This document shows, in pieces, positions 16,389-24,988 of a DNA stretch of 64,000 bases (positions are counted from its first letter, which is position 1; every line of letters starts with the position of its first letter). The translations under genes and the position numbers were made by a program. The stretch comes from Microbulbifer sp. MKSA007 (GTDB lineage: Bacteria > Pseudomonadota > Gammaproteobacteria > Pseudomonadales > Cellvibrionaceae). The stretch covers positions 389,922-453,921 of the forward strand of contig CP128431.1 of NCBI GenBank assembly GCA_032615215.1. Direction: 5' to 3'. A model generated the notes under the pieces. The model searched no databases, had not been told where the DNA came from, and saw nothing but the letters and a program-made list of their open reading frames with translations.

Positions 16389-17523
16389 GCAGCCCCCATC
16401 ACCGCACTCTTGGAAATCGCATAGTGCTCGACTTTTTCCAGATCCGGCCGCCCTCCCAAGCCTGCCGTTTGCGGAACGATCACATCGCCGCCTCTGGTTT
16501 CAAATGGCGTTTCCATAAGGTCTTCTACTAGGAAGTATTTTGCCTGATAAAACTCACAAGCTAAAGTGATTTCTGGCGTTGCAGCAATCATGTGCGTTCC
16601 GGCGAGGTGGGCGAGACCAGATTCAAACATGTCGCCGCCATAGGCGCTCATACCTGCAGTTGCAGCCATGCGGGCCACGGTTTGAGCCCGAGTCAAGCCT
16701 CCGGTCTTCATTATTTTGACTGAAACGCCATCAGCTATCCCCATCTTAATCGCGGTCAGCATATCCTCTGGCCCAAAGATGCTTTCGTCCGCCAGAAGCG
16801 GCACATCGATGGAATTTCGGATAGTTGCCATAAGTTCCCGAAGGTTATGAGCAACCGGCTGTTCGATAAAATCTGGTTGAAAAGTCGCAATGTCACGAAC
16901 GCACGCTAGGGCAGAATCGTGGTGCAGGCCCTGATTGTAATCCACGCGAATGGAAAACTCAGGATAGTTCATGCGTAGGTGCTCCATACGCATCATATCA
17001 AACTCATGTCCCTTGAAGCCGGTTTTGAGTTTGATGATGCGCACGCCATCCTCTTTCAAACGCTCCATCAATGCCAGATCACGATCGAAATCAGGATCAG
17101 CAATAGAGCAGGAAAGCGGAATGGTATCACGGCATTTGCCGCCCAGAAGCGCCCAGACTGGCAATCCGGAGATTCGGCCCTGAAGATCTAGCAGGGCAGA
17201 TTCCAGCGCTGCTTTTGCTTCCGTGCAATGGGCCACCGCTTTTTGAGCATCCTTCATGATCGTGGCGCGCTCACCAATGGTGCGGCCAACAACGAGTGGG
17301 CGGATGTAGCGGTCCAGTGCTGCGAAGCTTGCTTCAGCAGAGCCGGTGAACACGGACCAAGGGGATGCTTCCCCCAGCCGTTTTCACCTCCCTCCGCCGT
17401 TAAGCGGAGGATGATGATGTCTACGGCATGCTCAACGGAGCCGATGCCATGGTCGCGGCGGGCATTGACGGGCAACTGTACGTGCCAAACATCCATGCCG
17501 ATGATCTTCTGTTCTGCGTTCAT
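16385..17523 (-). pseudogene. enolase-superfamily enzyme (MLE subgroup), frameshifted
   Basis: One gene is split over two frames. The N-terminal capping domain reads from 17523 (MNAEQKIIGMDVWHVQLP) to about 17371; the barrel domain resumes in another frame at WSVFTGSAEASF. Adding one G in the G-run at 17371-17375 restores the usual GWGEASPW junction and a 379-residue protein of normal family length. Muconate-lactonising-type residues are intact: KLKTG, VDYNQ, FIEQPV, LADES and SVKIMKTGG. Family members are cycloisomerases, epimerases or dehydratases; a cis-3-hydroxyproline dehydratase or proline-betaine epimerase role is only a guess from context. Either a sequencing slip or a recent inactivating deletion. 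Confidence 0.75.
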
Positions 17524-17528
17524 GGCTC

Positions 17529-19220
17529 TTATCCCATCCAGCGGCGTACAGGTGCATTTGCTTCTTCAAGAGGCTGGGTCACAACATCAATCAGTGTTGG
17601 ACCGTCATGTTCAATCGCCTCTTTGAGCACGCGTTCCAGATCATCCGGGTTTTCAACGCGCCAGCTCTTCACGCCATAAGCCGCAGCAACGGCAGCCTGA
17701 TCAGTGCGGTTGAAGTCTACGTTGTAGTAACGTGCATCTGTGTCCGCATACTGGCTCGCTTTGATCCAGCCGTAGTTGGAGTTGGAGAACACGATGTAAG
17801 TGATTGGCGCGCGAGAGCGGCAAACCGTTTCCAGCTCACCACAGGTGAAACCGAAGGACCCATCACCCATCATCGCAACCACTTTGCTGCTTGGACGGCC
17901 ATACCAAGCCCCCAGCGCAGCAGAGAGCGAGTAGCCCAGAGCACCATGCGCACGGTTAGTGATGAAGTGACGACCAGACTGCGGCAGCTGATAATACGCA
18001 GAGAAGTAAGGGCAGGAGGTGCCTGGGTCAGAGATGACAGTCGCATCCACCGGCAACACCTTCATCATGGCGTCAATCACACGCTCCGGACGGATTGGCG
18101 CTTCACCGCTCTGGGCCAGCTTATTGAAGATCTCGAACTTACGCTTCTTAATGTCCGCCACAGCAGCGGCACCACCAAAGGTGTCTGCGCCCTGATCTTG
18201 CTTATCAAGAACCGCGTTGACCTGCTCCAGTGATAGTTTCAGGTCACCAACAACGCCAACTTCAACTTCATAGTTCGCACCAATCACCATCGGGTCATTA
18301 TCAAAGTGAACCACACGAGTTTTAGCGGATGGGGCTTCCCAGCGGGAGGTGGTGGTGGAACCGGCACGGGCGCCCATGAACACCACGAGATCCGCGTTTG
18401 CCATCGCTTCCCATGTCTCATCCGTACCACCGTTGGAGCCAACGACGCCCACACAGTTTGGATGGGTTTCCGCCAGTGAGCCCTGACCGGAGATGGAGGT
18501 TGCGACCGGAATATCGAGGCGGGTTGCCAGACGGTCCAGTTCTTCCATTGCGCCTGCAATCACAACGCCGCCGCCACAAACAATCAGAGGCTTCTTTGCA
18601 GAAAGGATCGCATCGACAGCCGCTTCTGCAGCACCCGGAGCCGGAGCCTGACGGTAAGCTGGATAAGAAGTGAGCTGCTGATCGGCCCAGATGTCGGAAG
18701 GGTCAACGGCATCATACTGAATGTCGTAGGGCAGGCCGAGGTGGGCCGCACCGGAACGACCGGTTGTCATCGCACGGAAGGCTTTACGAACCATACGAGG
18801 AATGTGATCTGCACGCTTGATCACGGTGTTCCACTTGGTCAGCGGACGCATCAGCGCTTCCTGATCAACTTCAGTCAGCGGGTACTTGCCGTATGAGGCA
18901 ACAGAAATGTCCGTTGTAATGCCAAGCACCGCGTAGGAGCTTTCAGAAGCTTCAATCAGACCCGGCAGAATGTAAGTGGCGCCACCACCGGATGGCCCCT
19001 CACACACACCCGGACGACCAGTCACTCGTGAATACGCATCCGCCATGTAAGTGGCGCAGCGCTCATCACGGGTCAAAACGTGGGTCATCTTGTGATCAAG
19101 CTTATACATCGCGTCATAGAACGGCAGAGTTGTATCGCCGCAAAGACCGAAAATGTGCTGAACGCCCTGAGCCTCCAGCATTTTTACCATGGCTTCGGCA
19201 CCATTCATCTTATTCGTCAC
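17529..19220 (-). CDS. thiamine-diphosphate-dependent enzyme, acetolactate-synthase-like
   Basis: A 563-residue three-domain ThDP enzyme. The N-terminal Pyr domain has the catalytic Glu in TRDERCATYMADAYSR; the middle domain has the IVCGGGVVIAGA segment; and the C-terminal PP domain has the ThDP/Mg motif MGDGSFGFTCGELETVCR ending near SNSNYGW. It resembles acetolactate synthase large subunits, but no small subunit is present and the catabolic context argues for a 2-oxo-acid decarboxylase or carboligase. A GTG start at 19220 has AGGTGA five bases upstream. It begins the minus-strand catabolic genes, opposite the divergent GntR regulator. Confidence 0.8.
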   Translation of the reverse strand: MTNKMNGAEAMVKMLEAQGVQHIFGLCGDTTLPFYDAMYKLDHKMTHVLTRDERCATYMADAYSRVTGRPGVCEGPSGGGATYILPGLIEASESSYAVLGITTDISVASYGKYPLTEVDQEALMRPLTKWNTVIKRADHIPRMVRKAFRAMTTGRSGAAHLGLPYDIQYDAVDPSDIWADQQLTSYPAYRQAPAPGAAEAAVDAILSAKKPLIVCGGGVVIAGAMEELDRLATRLDIPVATSISGQGSLAETHPNCVGVVGSNGGTDETWEAMANADLVVFMGARAGSTTTSRWEAPSAKTRVVHFDNDPMVIGANYEVEVGVVGDLKLSLEQVNAVLDKQDQGADTFGGAAAVADIKKRKFEIFNKLAQSGEAPIRPERVIDAMMKVLPVDATVISDPGTSCPYFSAYYQLPQSGRHFITNRAHGALGYSLSAALGAWYGRPSSKVVAMMGDGSFGFTCGELETVCRSRAPITYIVFSNSNYGWIKASQYADTDARYYNVDFNRTDQAAVAAAYGVKSWRVENPDDLERVLKEAIEHDGPTLIDVVTQPLEEANAPVRRWMG

Positions 19221-19427
19221 AGTGTCACCTATCAGACCCGTCCCACCCGTTAAGCAGGCAATTTACTAAACCCGAAAGAATGCAGAATCGATTGCACTCA
19301 AAATTGTATACAGCACCATATTCAATATTGAGCGCAGGTCAAATGGAATGTACAGTTCGCATATGACGTGGTAAGTGCTGAGCCGATTTTTGGGGCCTGC
19401 AGCGGCAGGATTGAGAGCGATTTTGGA

Positions 19428-20126
19428 ATGACAAAAGCTGATAGCAACGTGGACCGCATCTACGAAAAACTACGGAAAATGGCGGCCTATTTTGAGTTTA
19501 AGCCGGATGCCCGTATCAACGAGAGCGCGTTATCCACAGAGTTGGGTGCAAGCCGGACACCACTGCGCGAGGCGTTGAATCGACTCGTGGCAGAAGGCTT
19601 CCTCACGTTCCAGAGTGGCCGCGGCTTCTTTTGCCGCCCGCTGAGCCCGAAGCTTATTCTTGACCTTTATGAAGCGCGTGTCGCCATCGAGACGGAGATT
19701 GTCCGCCTTGTTTGCCGCCGGGCCAGTGATGAGGAGCTTCAGGATCTGATGGAGTTCCTCAAATCCACGGAGCCGGACTACGACAGCTGCGAAGATCCCA
19801 TGGAGCTTTTGAGCATGGACGAGGCATATCACATGCGCATCGCTGCTCTGTCTCAAAGCAACGAGCTGGTCCGCATTCTGGAAAATCTGAATGACCGCGT
19901 GCGCTACATTCGTCTTGTCGACCTGAAATACCTGCGCGGCAAGACCCCTGTTTCCACGCAGGAGGAAGCCCAGCTTTCGGCCCACCGTGTGGTGCTGACC
20001 GCCCTGATCAACCGGGACGAAGACAAAGCCGTTTCCACCATGCGCCATCATATCGAACGCCGCCGCGACGAGGCCACCGAAGCCGTGCGCATCGCCTACT
20101 CGCAGCTCTACGTTCCAGCCGATTAA
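19428..20126 (+). CDS. GntR-family regulator (FadR/FCD subfamily)
   Basis: A 232-residue regulator with an N-terminal winged HTH (INESALSTELGASRTPLREALNRL) and an all-helical FCD ligand-binding domain that retains the metal-type His in HRVVLTALINRDEDKAV and MRHHIERR. The longer frame starts at 19368, but the ATG at 19428 begins just before the folded domain and is preferred; the ribosome site is weak. It is divergent from the ThDP/enolase/oxidoreductase/TRAP genes and upstream of the racemase/ProC genes, so it is placed to control both arms. Confidence 0.85.
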   Translation: MTKADSNVDRIYEKLRKMAAYFEFKPDARINESALSTELGASRTPLREALNRLVAEGFLTFQSGRGFFCRPLSPKLILDLYEARVAIETEIVRLVCRRASDEELQDLMEFLKSTEPDYDSCEDPMELLSMDEAYHMRIAALSQSNELVRILENLNDRVRYIRLVDLKYLRGKTPVSTQEEAQLSAHRVVLTALINRDEDKAVSTMRHHIERRRDEATEAVRIAYSQLYVPAD

Positions 20127-20172
20127 CGCGTACTCCCGAAGGCGCTTTTTGCTTTCGGGGGGAGGGTACGCG
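20127..20172 (+). terminator. long hairpin after the GntR gene
   Basis: Outer arms CGCGTAC (20127-20133) and GTACGCG (20166-20172) enclose inner arms CCCGAA (20135-20140) and TTCGGG (20154-20159). The structure starts directly at the GntR stop codon. There is no T-run, so it could be a terminator, a processing site or a leader element for the racemase gene 84 bases on. Confidence 0.55.
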
Positions 20173-20255
20173 GAAAACCAAGAGCAAAGCAGCCTGAGGA
20201 TCCCCAATACTCCGGCTGCTTTGATCCCCCAAATTTAAGGAAGAGGTTTTGAATT

Positions 20256-21017
20256 ATGTCCGTTGAGTATGGAGGCAAGACCGTATTTGGTGCCTCGGTC
20301 GGCATTCTCATGCTGGAGACCAAGTTCCCGCGTATTTACGGCGATATTGGCAATGCGCAGACATGGCCGTTCCCGGTGCATTATCGCGTGGTGCGCGGCG
20401 CGACCCCGAACAAGGTGGTGCGCAACGACCCGCGTGAGCTGGTGAATGAGTTTATTGAAGCAGGCCGCGATCTGGTCCGCATGGGCTGTGACGGCATCAC
20501 CACCAACTGCGGGTTCCTGGCGCTTATTCAGGATCAGGTGAAGGAAGCCCTTGGCGTACCTGTTGCCACCTCTTCTTTGATGCAGATCCCAAGCGTGCAG
20601 CAGCTTCTGCCAAAGAATAAGCGCGTTGGCGTCATCACCATTTCCAAAGAAACGCTGACCAAGGAGCACCTGAAAGCAGCTGGTGCACCTGAAGATACAG
20701 TGATCGTTGGTACGGATGGCCTACGCAACTTCACCCGCGAAGTGCTGGATGATTATAACGCCATCAACTTTGAAGATGCCCGCCTTGATCTGCTGGACGC
20801 TGCCGCTGAACTGGTGACCAAAAACGAAGGTATCGGCGCGATTGTGCTGGAATGCACCAACATGGTGCCCTACGCCAATGACATCCGCAAACTCACTGGT
20901 TTGCCGGTATATTCCATCTACACTTTCGTGAACTGGTTCCAATCCGGTCTGGTTCCGCGTAAGTTCCCGCTGGAACTGGATGACCCGCGTTTGAATTTAG
21001 CGACCTACGGAAATTAA
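20256..21017 (+). CDS. aspartate/glutamate/hydantoin racemase-fold enzyme
   Basis: A 253-residue protein of the Asp/Glu racemase superfamily. The two catalytic cysteines of the paired Rossmann-like lobes are visible in GITTNCGFLAL and VLECTNMVPY. The superfamily includes amino-acid and hydantoin racemases, maleate isomerase and arylmalonate decarboxylase; this one does not resemble MurI closely. AAGGAAGAGG upstream gives a strong ribosome site. It is followed by the ProC-like gene three bases after its stop. In this locus a racemase making the D-form for the DadA-like oxidoreductase is a sensible but unproven role. Confidence 0.8.
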   Translation: MSVEYGGKTVFGASVGILMLETKFPRIYGDIGNAQTWPFPVHYRVVRGATPNKVVRNDPRELVNEFIEAGRDLVRMGCDGITTNCGFLALIQDQVKEALGVPVATSSLMQIPSVQQLLPKNKRVGVITISKETLTKEHLKAAGAPEDTVIVGTDGLRNFTREVLDDYNAINFEDARLDLLDAAAELVTKNEGIGAIVLECTNMVPYANDIRKLTGLPVYSIYTFVNWFQSGLVPRKFPLELDDPRLNLATYGN

Positions 21018-21020
21018 TCG

Positions 21021-21851
21021 ATGTCCAAGCCTAGTCAGATTGAAGAGATAAACACAAACGGCCTTGTTTTGCTTGGCTGCGGAAAGATGGGCTCGGCCAT
21101 GCTAAAAGGTTGGCTGGAAGCAGGCGTTCTGCCGTCCAGCACCACCGTGATTGACCCTTATCCATCTGACTGGCTCCGGTCACTGGAAGATCACGGCCTG
21201 AACCTGAACAAGACATTGCCAGCAAACCCGGCCGTCTGCATTCTGGCCGTGAAGCCACAGATGATGGGCGATGCAACCCCTCAGGTGATTGCTCTGGGTG
21301 GCGGCGGAACAGTGTTCATTTCCGTTGCAGCGGGCACAAACCTGAATACGCTTCTTTCTCTGGTGGGAGAAGGCAGCCCAATCGTGCGCGCCATGCCAAA
21401 CACACCGGCAGCCATTGGCCGCGGCATCACCGCACTCATTCCAAACAACCATTGCTCAGATAATAATCTGGCCATGGCGCAGGAACTGCTCGCTGCTGTT
21501 GGCCAGACTGTGGTGTTAGAAAATGAAGGCCAGATGGATGCTGTGACGGCTGTGTCCGGCTCCGGTCCGGCCTATGTGTTCCATCTGATTGAGTGCCTTG
21601 CCAAAGCGGGTGCCGAGCAAGGCCTGCCAGAAGAGCTGGCCATGCAATTGGCAAAAGCCACCGTTGGCGGAGCAGGGCAACTGGCAGAAGATGCCAGCGA
21701 CAGCCCATCTCAACTGCGCATCAACGTGACATCTCCAAACGGCACAACAGCCGCTGCTTTGGATGTGCTCATGAATGAAGACAACGGCATGCCACCACTT
21801 CTTTCCCGCGCTGTTGCAGCAGCCAAGAAGCGCAGTGAGGAACTGGCTTAA
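21021..21851 (+). CDS. proC: pyrroline-5-carboxylate reductase family protein
   Basis: A 276-residue NAD(P)H-dependent reductase with an N-terminal Rossmann motif (LLGCGKMGSAMLKGWLEAG), VRAMPNTPAAIGRG in the middle and the substrate-binding AVSGSGPAYVFHLIE, which are the signatures of ProC. It reduces cyclic imines such as 1-pyrroline-5-carboxylate to proline. Because it is coupled to a racemase-fold gene and lies within an amino/imino acid catabolic locus, it may be a specialised paralogue acting on a related imine rather than the housekeeping enzyme. A strong terminator follows. Confidence 0.85.
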   Translation: MSKPSQIEEINTNGLVLLGCGKMGSAMLKGWLEAGVLPSSTTVIDPYPSDWLRSLEDHGLNLNKTLPANPAVCILAVKPQMMGDATPQVIALGGGGTVFISVAAGTNLNTLLSLVGEGSPIVRAMPNTPAAIGRGITALIPNNHCSDNNLAMAQELLAAVGQTVVLENEGQMDAVTAVSGSGPAYVFHLIECLAKAGAEQGLPEELAMQLAKATVGGAGQLAEDASDSPSQLRINVTSPNGTTAAALDVLMNEDNGMPPLLSRAVAAAKKRSEELA

Positions 21852-21875
21852 GCACCTCTGATTTCGCCGAGTTTT

Positions 21876-21914
21876 AAAACCCCGCTTTCCATCAGGACGG
21901 CGGGGTTTTCTTTT
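21876..21914 (+). terminator. intrinsic terminator after proC
   Basis: A perfect 10-bp stem AAAACCCCGC/GCGGGGTTTT (21876-21885 with 21900-21909) is followed by CTTTT. Its A-tract on the left arm means it could also work on the other strand. Confidence 0.88.
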
Positions 21915-21976
21915 ACTCTCCCGCAACTGTCAGAAACAGGCTTGACCAATTTCGATTCTTATATAACCATACGGTT

Positions 21977-22330
21977 ATGCAACAACTAAACCAGACACCC
22001 CAGCCCCAAAATCTTGATGCCGTGTTTGCAGCATTGGCCGACCCCACCCGCCGCGCGATCCTGACACGGCTCGCGGGTGGGGAGGCATCGGTCAATGAGC
22101 TGGCTGAGCCATTTCGCATGAGCCAGCCCGCAGTCTCAAAGCATCTGAAGGTTCTGGAGCGGGCAGGGCTGGTTGAACGCGCCATAGACAAACAGCGCCG
22201 TCCGGCCCGGCTCAAAGCCGCACCCATGCGTGAGGCCGTCAAATGGCTGGAAGAGTTTAGCAAGTTCTGGTCAACCAGCTTCGATCAGCTGGATGATCTT
22301 CTGGAGGAATTGAAGAAATCCGAGAGTTGA
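21977..22330 (+). CDS. ArsR-family transcriptional regulator
   Basis: A 117-residue winged-helix protein. The HTH region includes FAALADPTRRAILTRLAGGEAS and FRMSQPAVSKHLKVLERAGLVER. No metal-binding Cys pairs are visible, which is normal for the ArsR-like partners of AHSA1/SRPBCC proteins. It is followed by such a protein after a short gap, a very common two-gene arrangement in which both are expressed together. Confidence 0.88.
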   Translation: MQQLNQTPQPQNLDAVFAALADPTRRAILTRLAGGEASVNELAEPFRMSQPAVSKHLKVLERAGLVERAIDKQRRPARLKAAPMREAVKWLEEFSKFWSTSFDQLDDLLEELKKSES

Positions 22331-22343
22331 GGAGGGAATGGGA

Positions 22344-22850
22344 ATGAGCGAACTACCAACCTATGTTTTGGAACGCACCTTTAACGCCCCACGCGAACTG
22401 GTCTGGCGCACATGGACTGAGCCAGATCTAGTCTCCCGCTGGTATGGCCCAAACGTGGAGAGCATTCCGCATAAGATGGATGTGGAGCAGGGCGGCCTCT
22501 GGCTGCACGAAATGAAGTGGGGTGACAACTCCAACTACCAACGTGCTGAGTACATCGAAGTCTCAAAGCCTGAAAAGCTCGTTTGGCTTCATTCCAATGC
22601 TGATGAAAACTGGGAGGTCGCAGGCAATCCCATGATGCCTGACTGGCCACGCATTCTGCTGACCACCGTGACCTTCGAGGAAAACGGCGACCAGACCAAC
22701 CTCCGCCTTACATGGGTGCCCCATGATGCCACCGAAGCCGAAATCACCTGTTTCGAAGCTGCCATCAGCGGCATGAACAAAGGCTGGAACGCCGGCATGG
22801 CCCTCCTGGAAGACCTCCTCGCCGAGCTTCAGGCAAGTTTGACGGCGTAG
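22344..22850 (+). CDS. SRPBCC (AHSA1/START-like) domain protein
   Basis: A 168-residue helix-grip protein: YVLERTFNAPRELVWRTWTEPDLVSRWYGP at the start and a C-terminal helix (GMNKGWNAGMALLEDLLAEL) are classic for activator-of-Hsp90-homology type SRPBCC proteins. These bind hydrophobic ligands in a deep cavity; the physiological ligand is rarely known. GGAGG at 22331-22335 is eight bases from ATG 22344 and only two from ATG 22338, so 22344 is chosen. It is expressed with the ArsR gene just upstream. Confidence 0.85.
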   Translation: MSELPTYVLERTFNAPRELVWRTWTEPDLVSRWYGPNVESIPHKMDVEQGGLWLHEMKWGDNSNYQRAEYIEVSKPEKLVWLHSNADENWEVAGNPMMPDWPRILLTTVTFEENGDQTNLRLTWVPHDATEAEITCFEAAISGMNKGWNAGMALLEDLLAELQASLTA

Positions 22851-22874
22851 GGTGGATTGGAGACCTCTCCTCAG

Positions 22875-22905
22875 CCCCGACCTCTCCCTAAGAGGCGGGG
22901 TTTTT
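22875..22905 (+). terminator. intrinsic terminator after the ArsR/SRPBCC pair
   Basis: CCCCG-a-CCTCT (22875-22885) pairs with AGAGGCGGGG (22891-22900) apart from one bulged A, followed by five Ts. Confidence 0.85.
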
Positions 22906-23133
22906 CTTTGGGTTGATTGAGGTCTTTTGACGCATAGGTAAGCAGTTTTTACGCAGAAATCTGCCCTATCGGAAACATTATAAGTAATTGTTCTGATTAT
23001 ATTTCTGCATATTACCGAGCGGAATAGATCAAAATTTAATTTGTTATTAGTAAGTCCGCCATACCCCTAAAACTAACAGTGGTATTCTTAGAAAATACCC
23101 GCAGCGGAAAATAAGAATATTTATGGGGCACTA

Positions 23134-24843
23134 ATGCACTTTTCCGGTATTAAACTCACCACAAAGATCGCTCTCGCAGTTTCATTTGCCATTGTCCTGA
23201 CAACTGGCATTCTGGTGTTGGCCGCAGACCTTTTACTCTGGGGTACGCTGAGCGATGAAGTGGACAAACGTCACGATATCAATCTTCGTATTGCGGCGGC
23301 GCAGCTCCAGCAGGAGTTCCCATCAGCGACCGTTAAGCTGGATCACAACACGAATGTTTCCAAGATCATCATCAGTGATCCGCTGAAGTTTTCTAATAAT
23401 GATCTTGTCGATCAGATCGGTCACCTGACCGGTGAGACTGCCACTGTTTTTGTGTGGGATGACTCCAACCAGGATTACTGGCGCAAAACCACCAATATCA
23501 AGAACAAAGCAGGCAAGCGCGCTGTTGATACACCTTTGGGCAAAGGCGGTGCTGTTTATCCGATCATCAAGTCTGGAAAAACCTTCCGCGGCGAAGCCAA
23601 CATTCTCGGTATGGCGTACTACACGCTCTATCAGCCGATTTTTGACAGCAACAACCGTGTTACTGGCATTCTTTATGTGGGCGTTGAAAAATCTCACATT
23701 GAAGCACAGGTTGATCACGTCACCTGGAACCTGCTTTACGCCGCTATAGGTCTGGCAATTGTTCTCGTTCTGCTGGCCTACTTCGGCTTCAAGATGATGC
23801 TGAAACCAATCCCGGCCATGACGTGTGCCCTGCGTGACCTCTCTGAGAACAAGCTGGACATCAAGATTGGCTACTCCGATCGCAAAGATGAGATCGGCGA
23901 GATGGCACAGGCGATTGAAGTGCTCCGCCAGAACAACGTTGAGCGCATTCGCCTGCAGGAACAGAGCGACGAAGAGCACGGCGCACGTGAGCAGCGTCAA
24001 AGCCGGATCGAGAACCTGCTCAGCCAGTTTGGCGCTGAGGTGACTGAAGCCCTGCAGAGCGTTGATCAGCGTTCGCAGGAGATGGAACACACTGCAACCC
24101 GCTTGACCGGCATTGCCGAAGACTCTGCGCTTCGCTCCAACACCGCCCGTGATGCTTCTGAAGAAGCTTCCGCCAACGTGCAGACCGTTGCAACGGCAGC
24201 TGAAGAGCTGAGCGCTTCCATCGAAGAGATCAGCCGTCAGCTGGGTGAAACCAACCGCGTGGTGGGTGCAGCGACAAGCGGCGCAGAAGAGAGCAGCCAG
24301 AAGGTTCAGGCTCTGGACAGCGCAGCGCAGAAGATTGGCGAAGTGGTCAACCTCATTCGCGACATTGCTGAACAGACCAACCTGCTGGCCCTGAACGCCA
24401 CCATCGAGGCAGCTCGCGCCGGTGAGATGGGCAAAGGCTTTGCGGTTGTGGCTTCTGAAGTGAAGGAGCTGGCAACGCAGACCTCCAAAGCCACAGAAGA
24501 GATCTCCGCACAGATCTCCGGCATCCAGAACTCTTCCAAGGAGACCGTGGAAGCTATCGTGGGCATCAGTGACACCATGAGCGAAGTGAACAAGCACGCG
24601 ACCTCCATCGCAAACGCTGTTGAGCAGCAGGGCTCTGCGACCATGGAGATCAGCGAAAACGTTCAGATGGCCGCTCAGGGCACCCGCAGCGCAGCGCACA
24701 ATGTGAGCGAGGTTTCTGTGAAGGTGACCGAGACACAGGAAGCTGCTTCGCAGGTGCTGGACGCCTCTCAGGCAGTGGCTGACAATGCAGCTCGCCTGCG
24801 CAAAACCATCAACTCCTTCATGGAAGACATCCGCGCAGCCTGA
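23134..24843 (+). CDS. methyl-accepting chemotaxis protein with Cache-type sensor
   Basis: A 569-residue chemoreceptor. TM1 (about residues 10-33) precedes a periplasmic sensor of about 160 residues that looks like a single Cache module (motifs GETATVFVWDD, IKSGKTFRGEANILGMAYYTLYQPIFD and GILYVGVEK). TM2 (about 197-217) leads to a HAMP domain and a long coiled-coil signalling domain. The CheA/CheW-contacting tip EQTNLLALNATIEAARAGE is conserved. The ligand is not predictable; Cache modules of this type often bind small carboxylates. It stands alone with its own terminator, next to the exported deiminase. Confidence 0.9.
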   Translation: MHFSGIKLTTKIALAVSFAIVLTTGILVLAADLLLWGTLSDEVDKRHDINLRIAAAQLQQEFPSATVKLDHNTNVSKIIISDPLKFSNNDLVDQIGHLTGETATVFVWDDSNQDYWRKTTNIKNKAGKRAVDTPLGKGGAVYPIIKSGKTFRGEANILGMAYYTLYQPIFDSNNRVTGILYVGVEKSHIEAQVDHVTWNLLYAAIGLAIVLVLLAYFGFKMMLKPIPAMTCALRDLSENKLDIKIGYSDRKDEIGEMAQAIEVLRQNNVERIRLQEQSDEEHGAREQRQSRIENLLSQFGAEVTEALQSVDQRSQEMEHTATRLTGIAEDSALRSNTARDASEEASANVQTVATAAEELSASIEEISRQLGETNRVVGAATSGAEESSQKVQALDSAAQKIGEVVNLIRDIAEQTNLLALNATIEAARAGEMGKGFAVVASEVKELATQTSKATEEISAQISGIQNSSKETVEAIVGISDTMSEVNKHATSIANAVEQQGSATMEISENVQMAAQGTRSAAHNVSEVSVKVTETQEAASQVLDASQAVADNAARLRKTINSFMEDIRAA

Positions 24844-24870
24844 TCGCGCGCGTATCCATCAAATCTGAAT

Positions 24871-24910
24871 GGCCGCATTTTTCAAGTGTGAATGCGGCCA
24901 TTTTCTTTTC
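24871..24910 (+). terminator. intrinsic terminator after the chemoreceptor
   Basis: A perfect 9-bp stem GGCCGCATT/AATGCGGCC (24871-24879 with 24891-24899) is followed by ATTTTCTTTT. Confidence 0.85.
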
Positions 24911-24988
24911 TGATGAAGGGTTGGTCATCCGGCGTTCACTTGCCCGTTTCTATAACCGACTGTATTGATTGACCTGTTGGGGGCACAC

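Noticed and set aside
23323..24699. Long open frame on the minus strand (458 codons)
   Set aside because: It is a shadow of the chemoreceptor gene, Cys/His/Leu-rich without any known motif.
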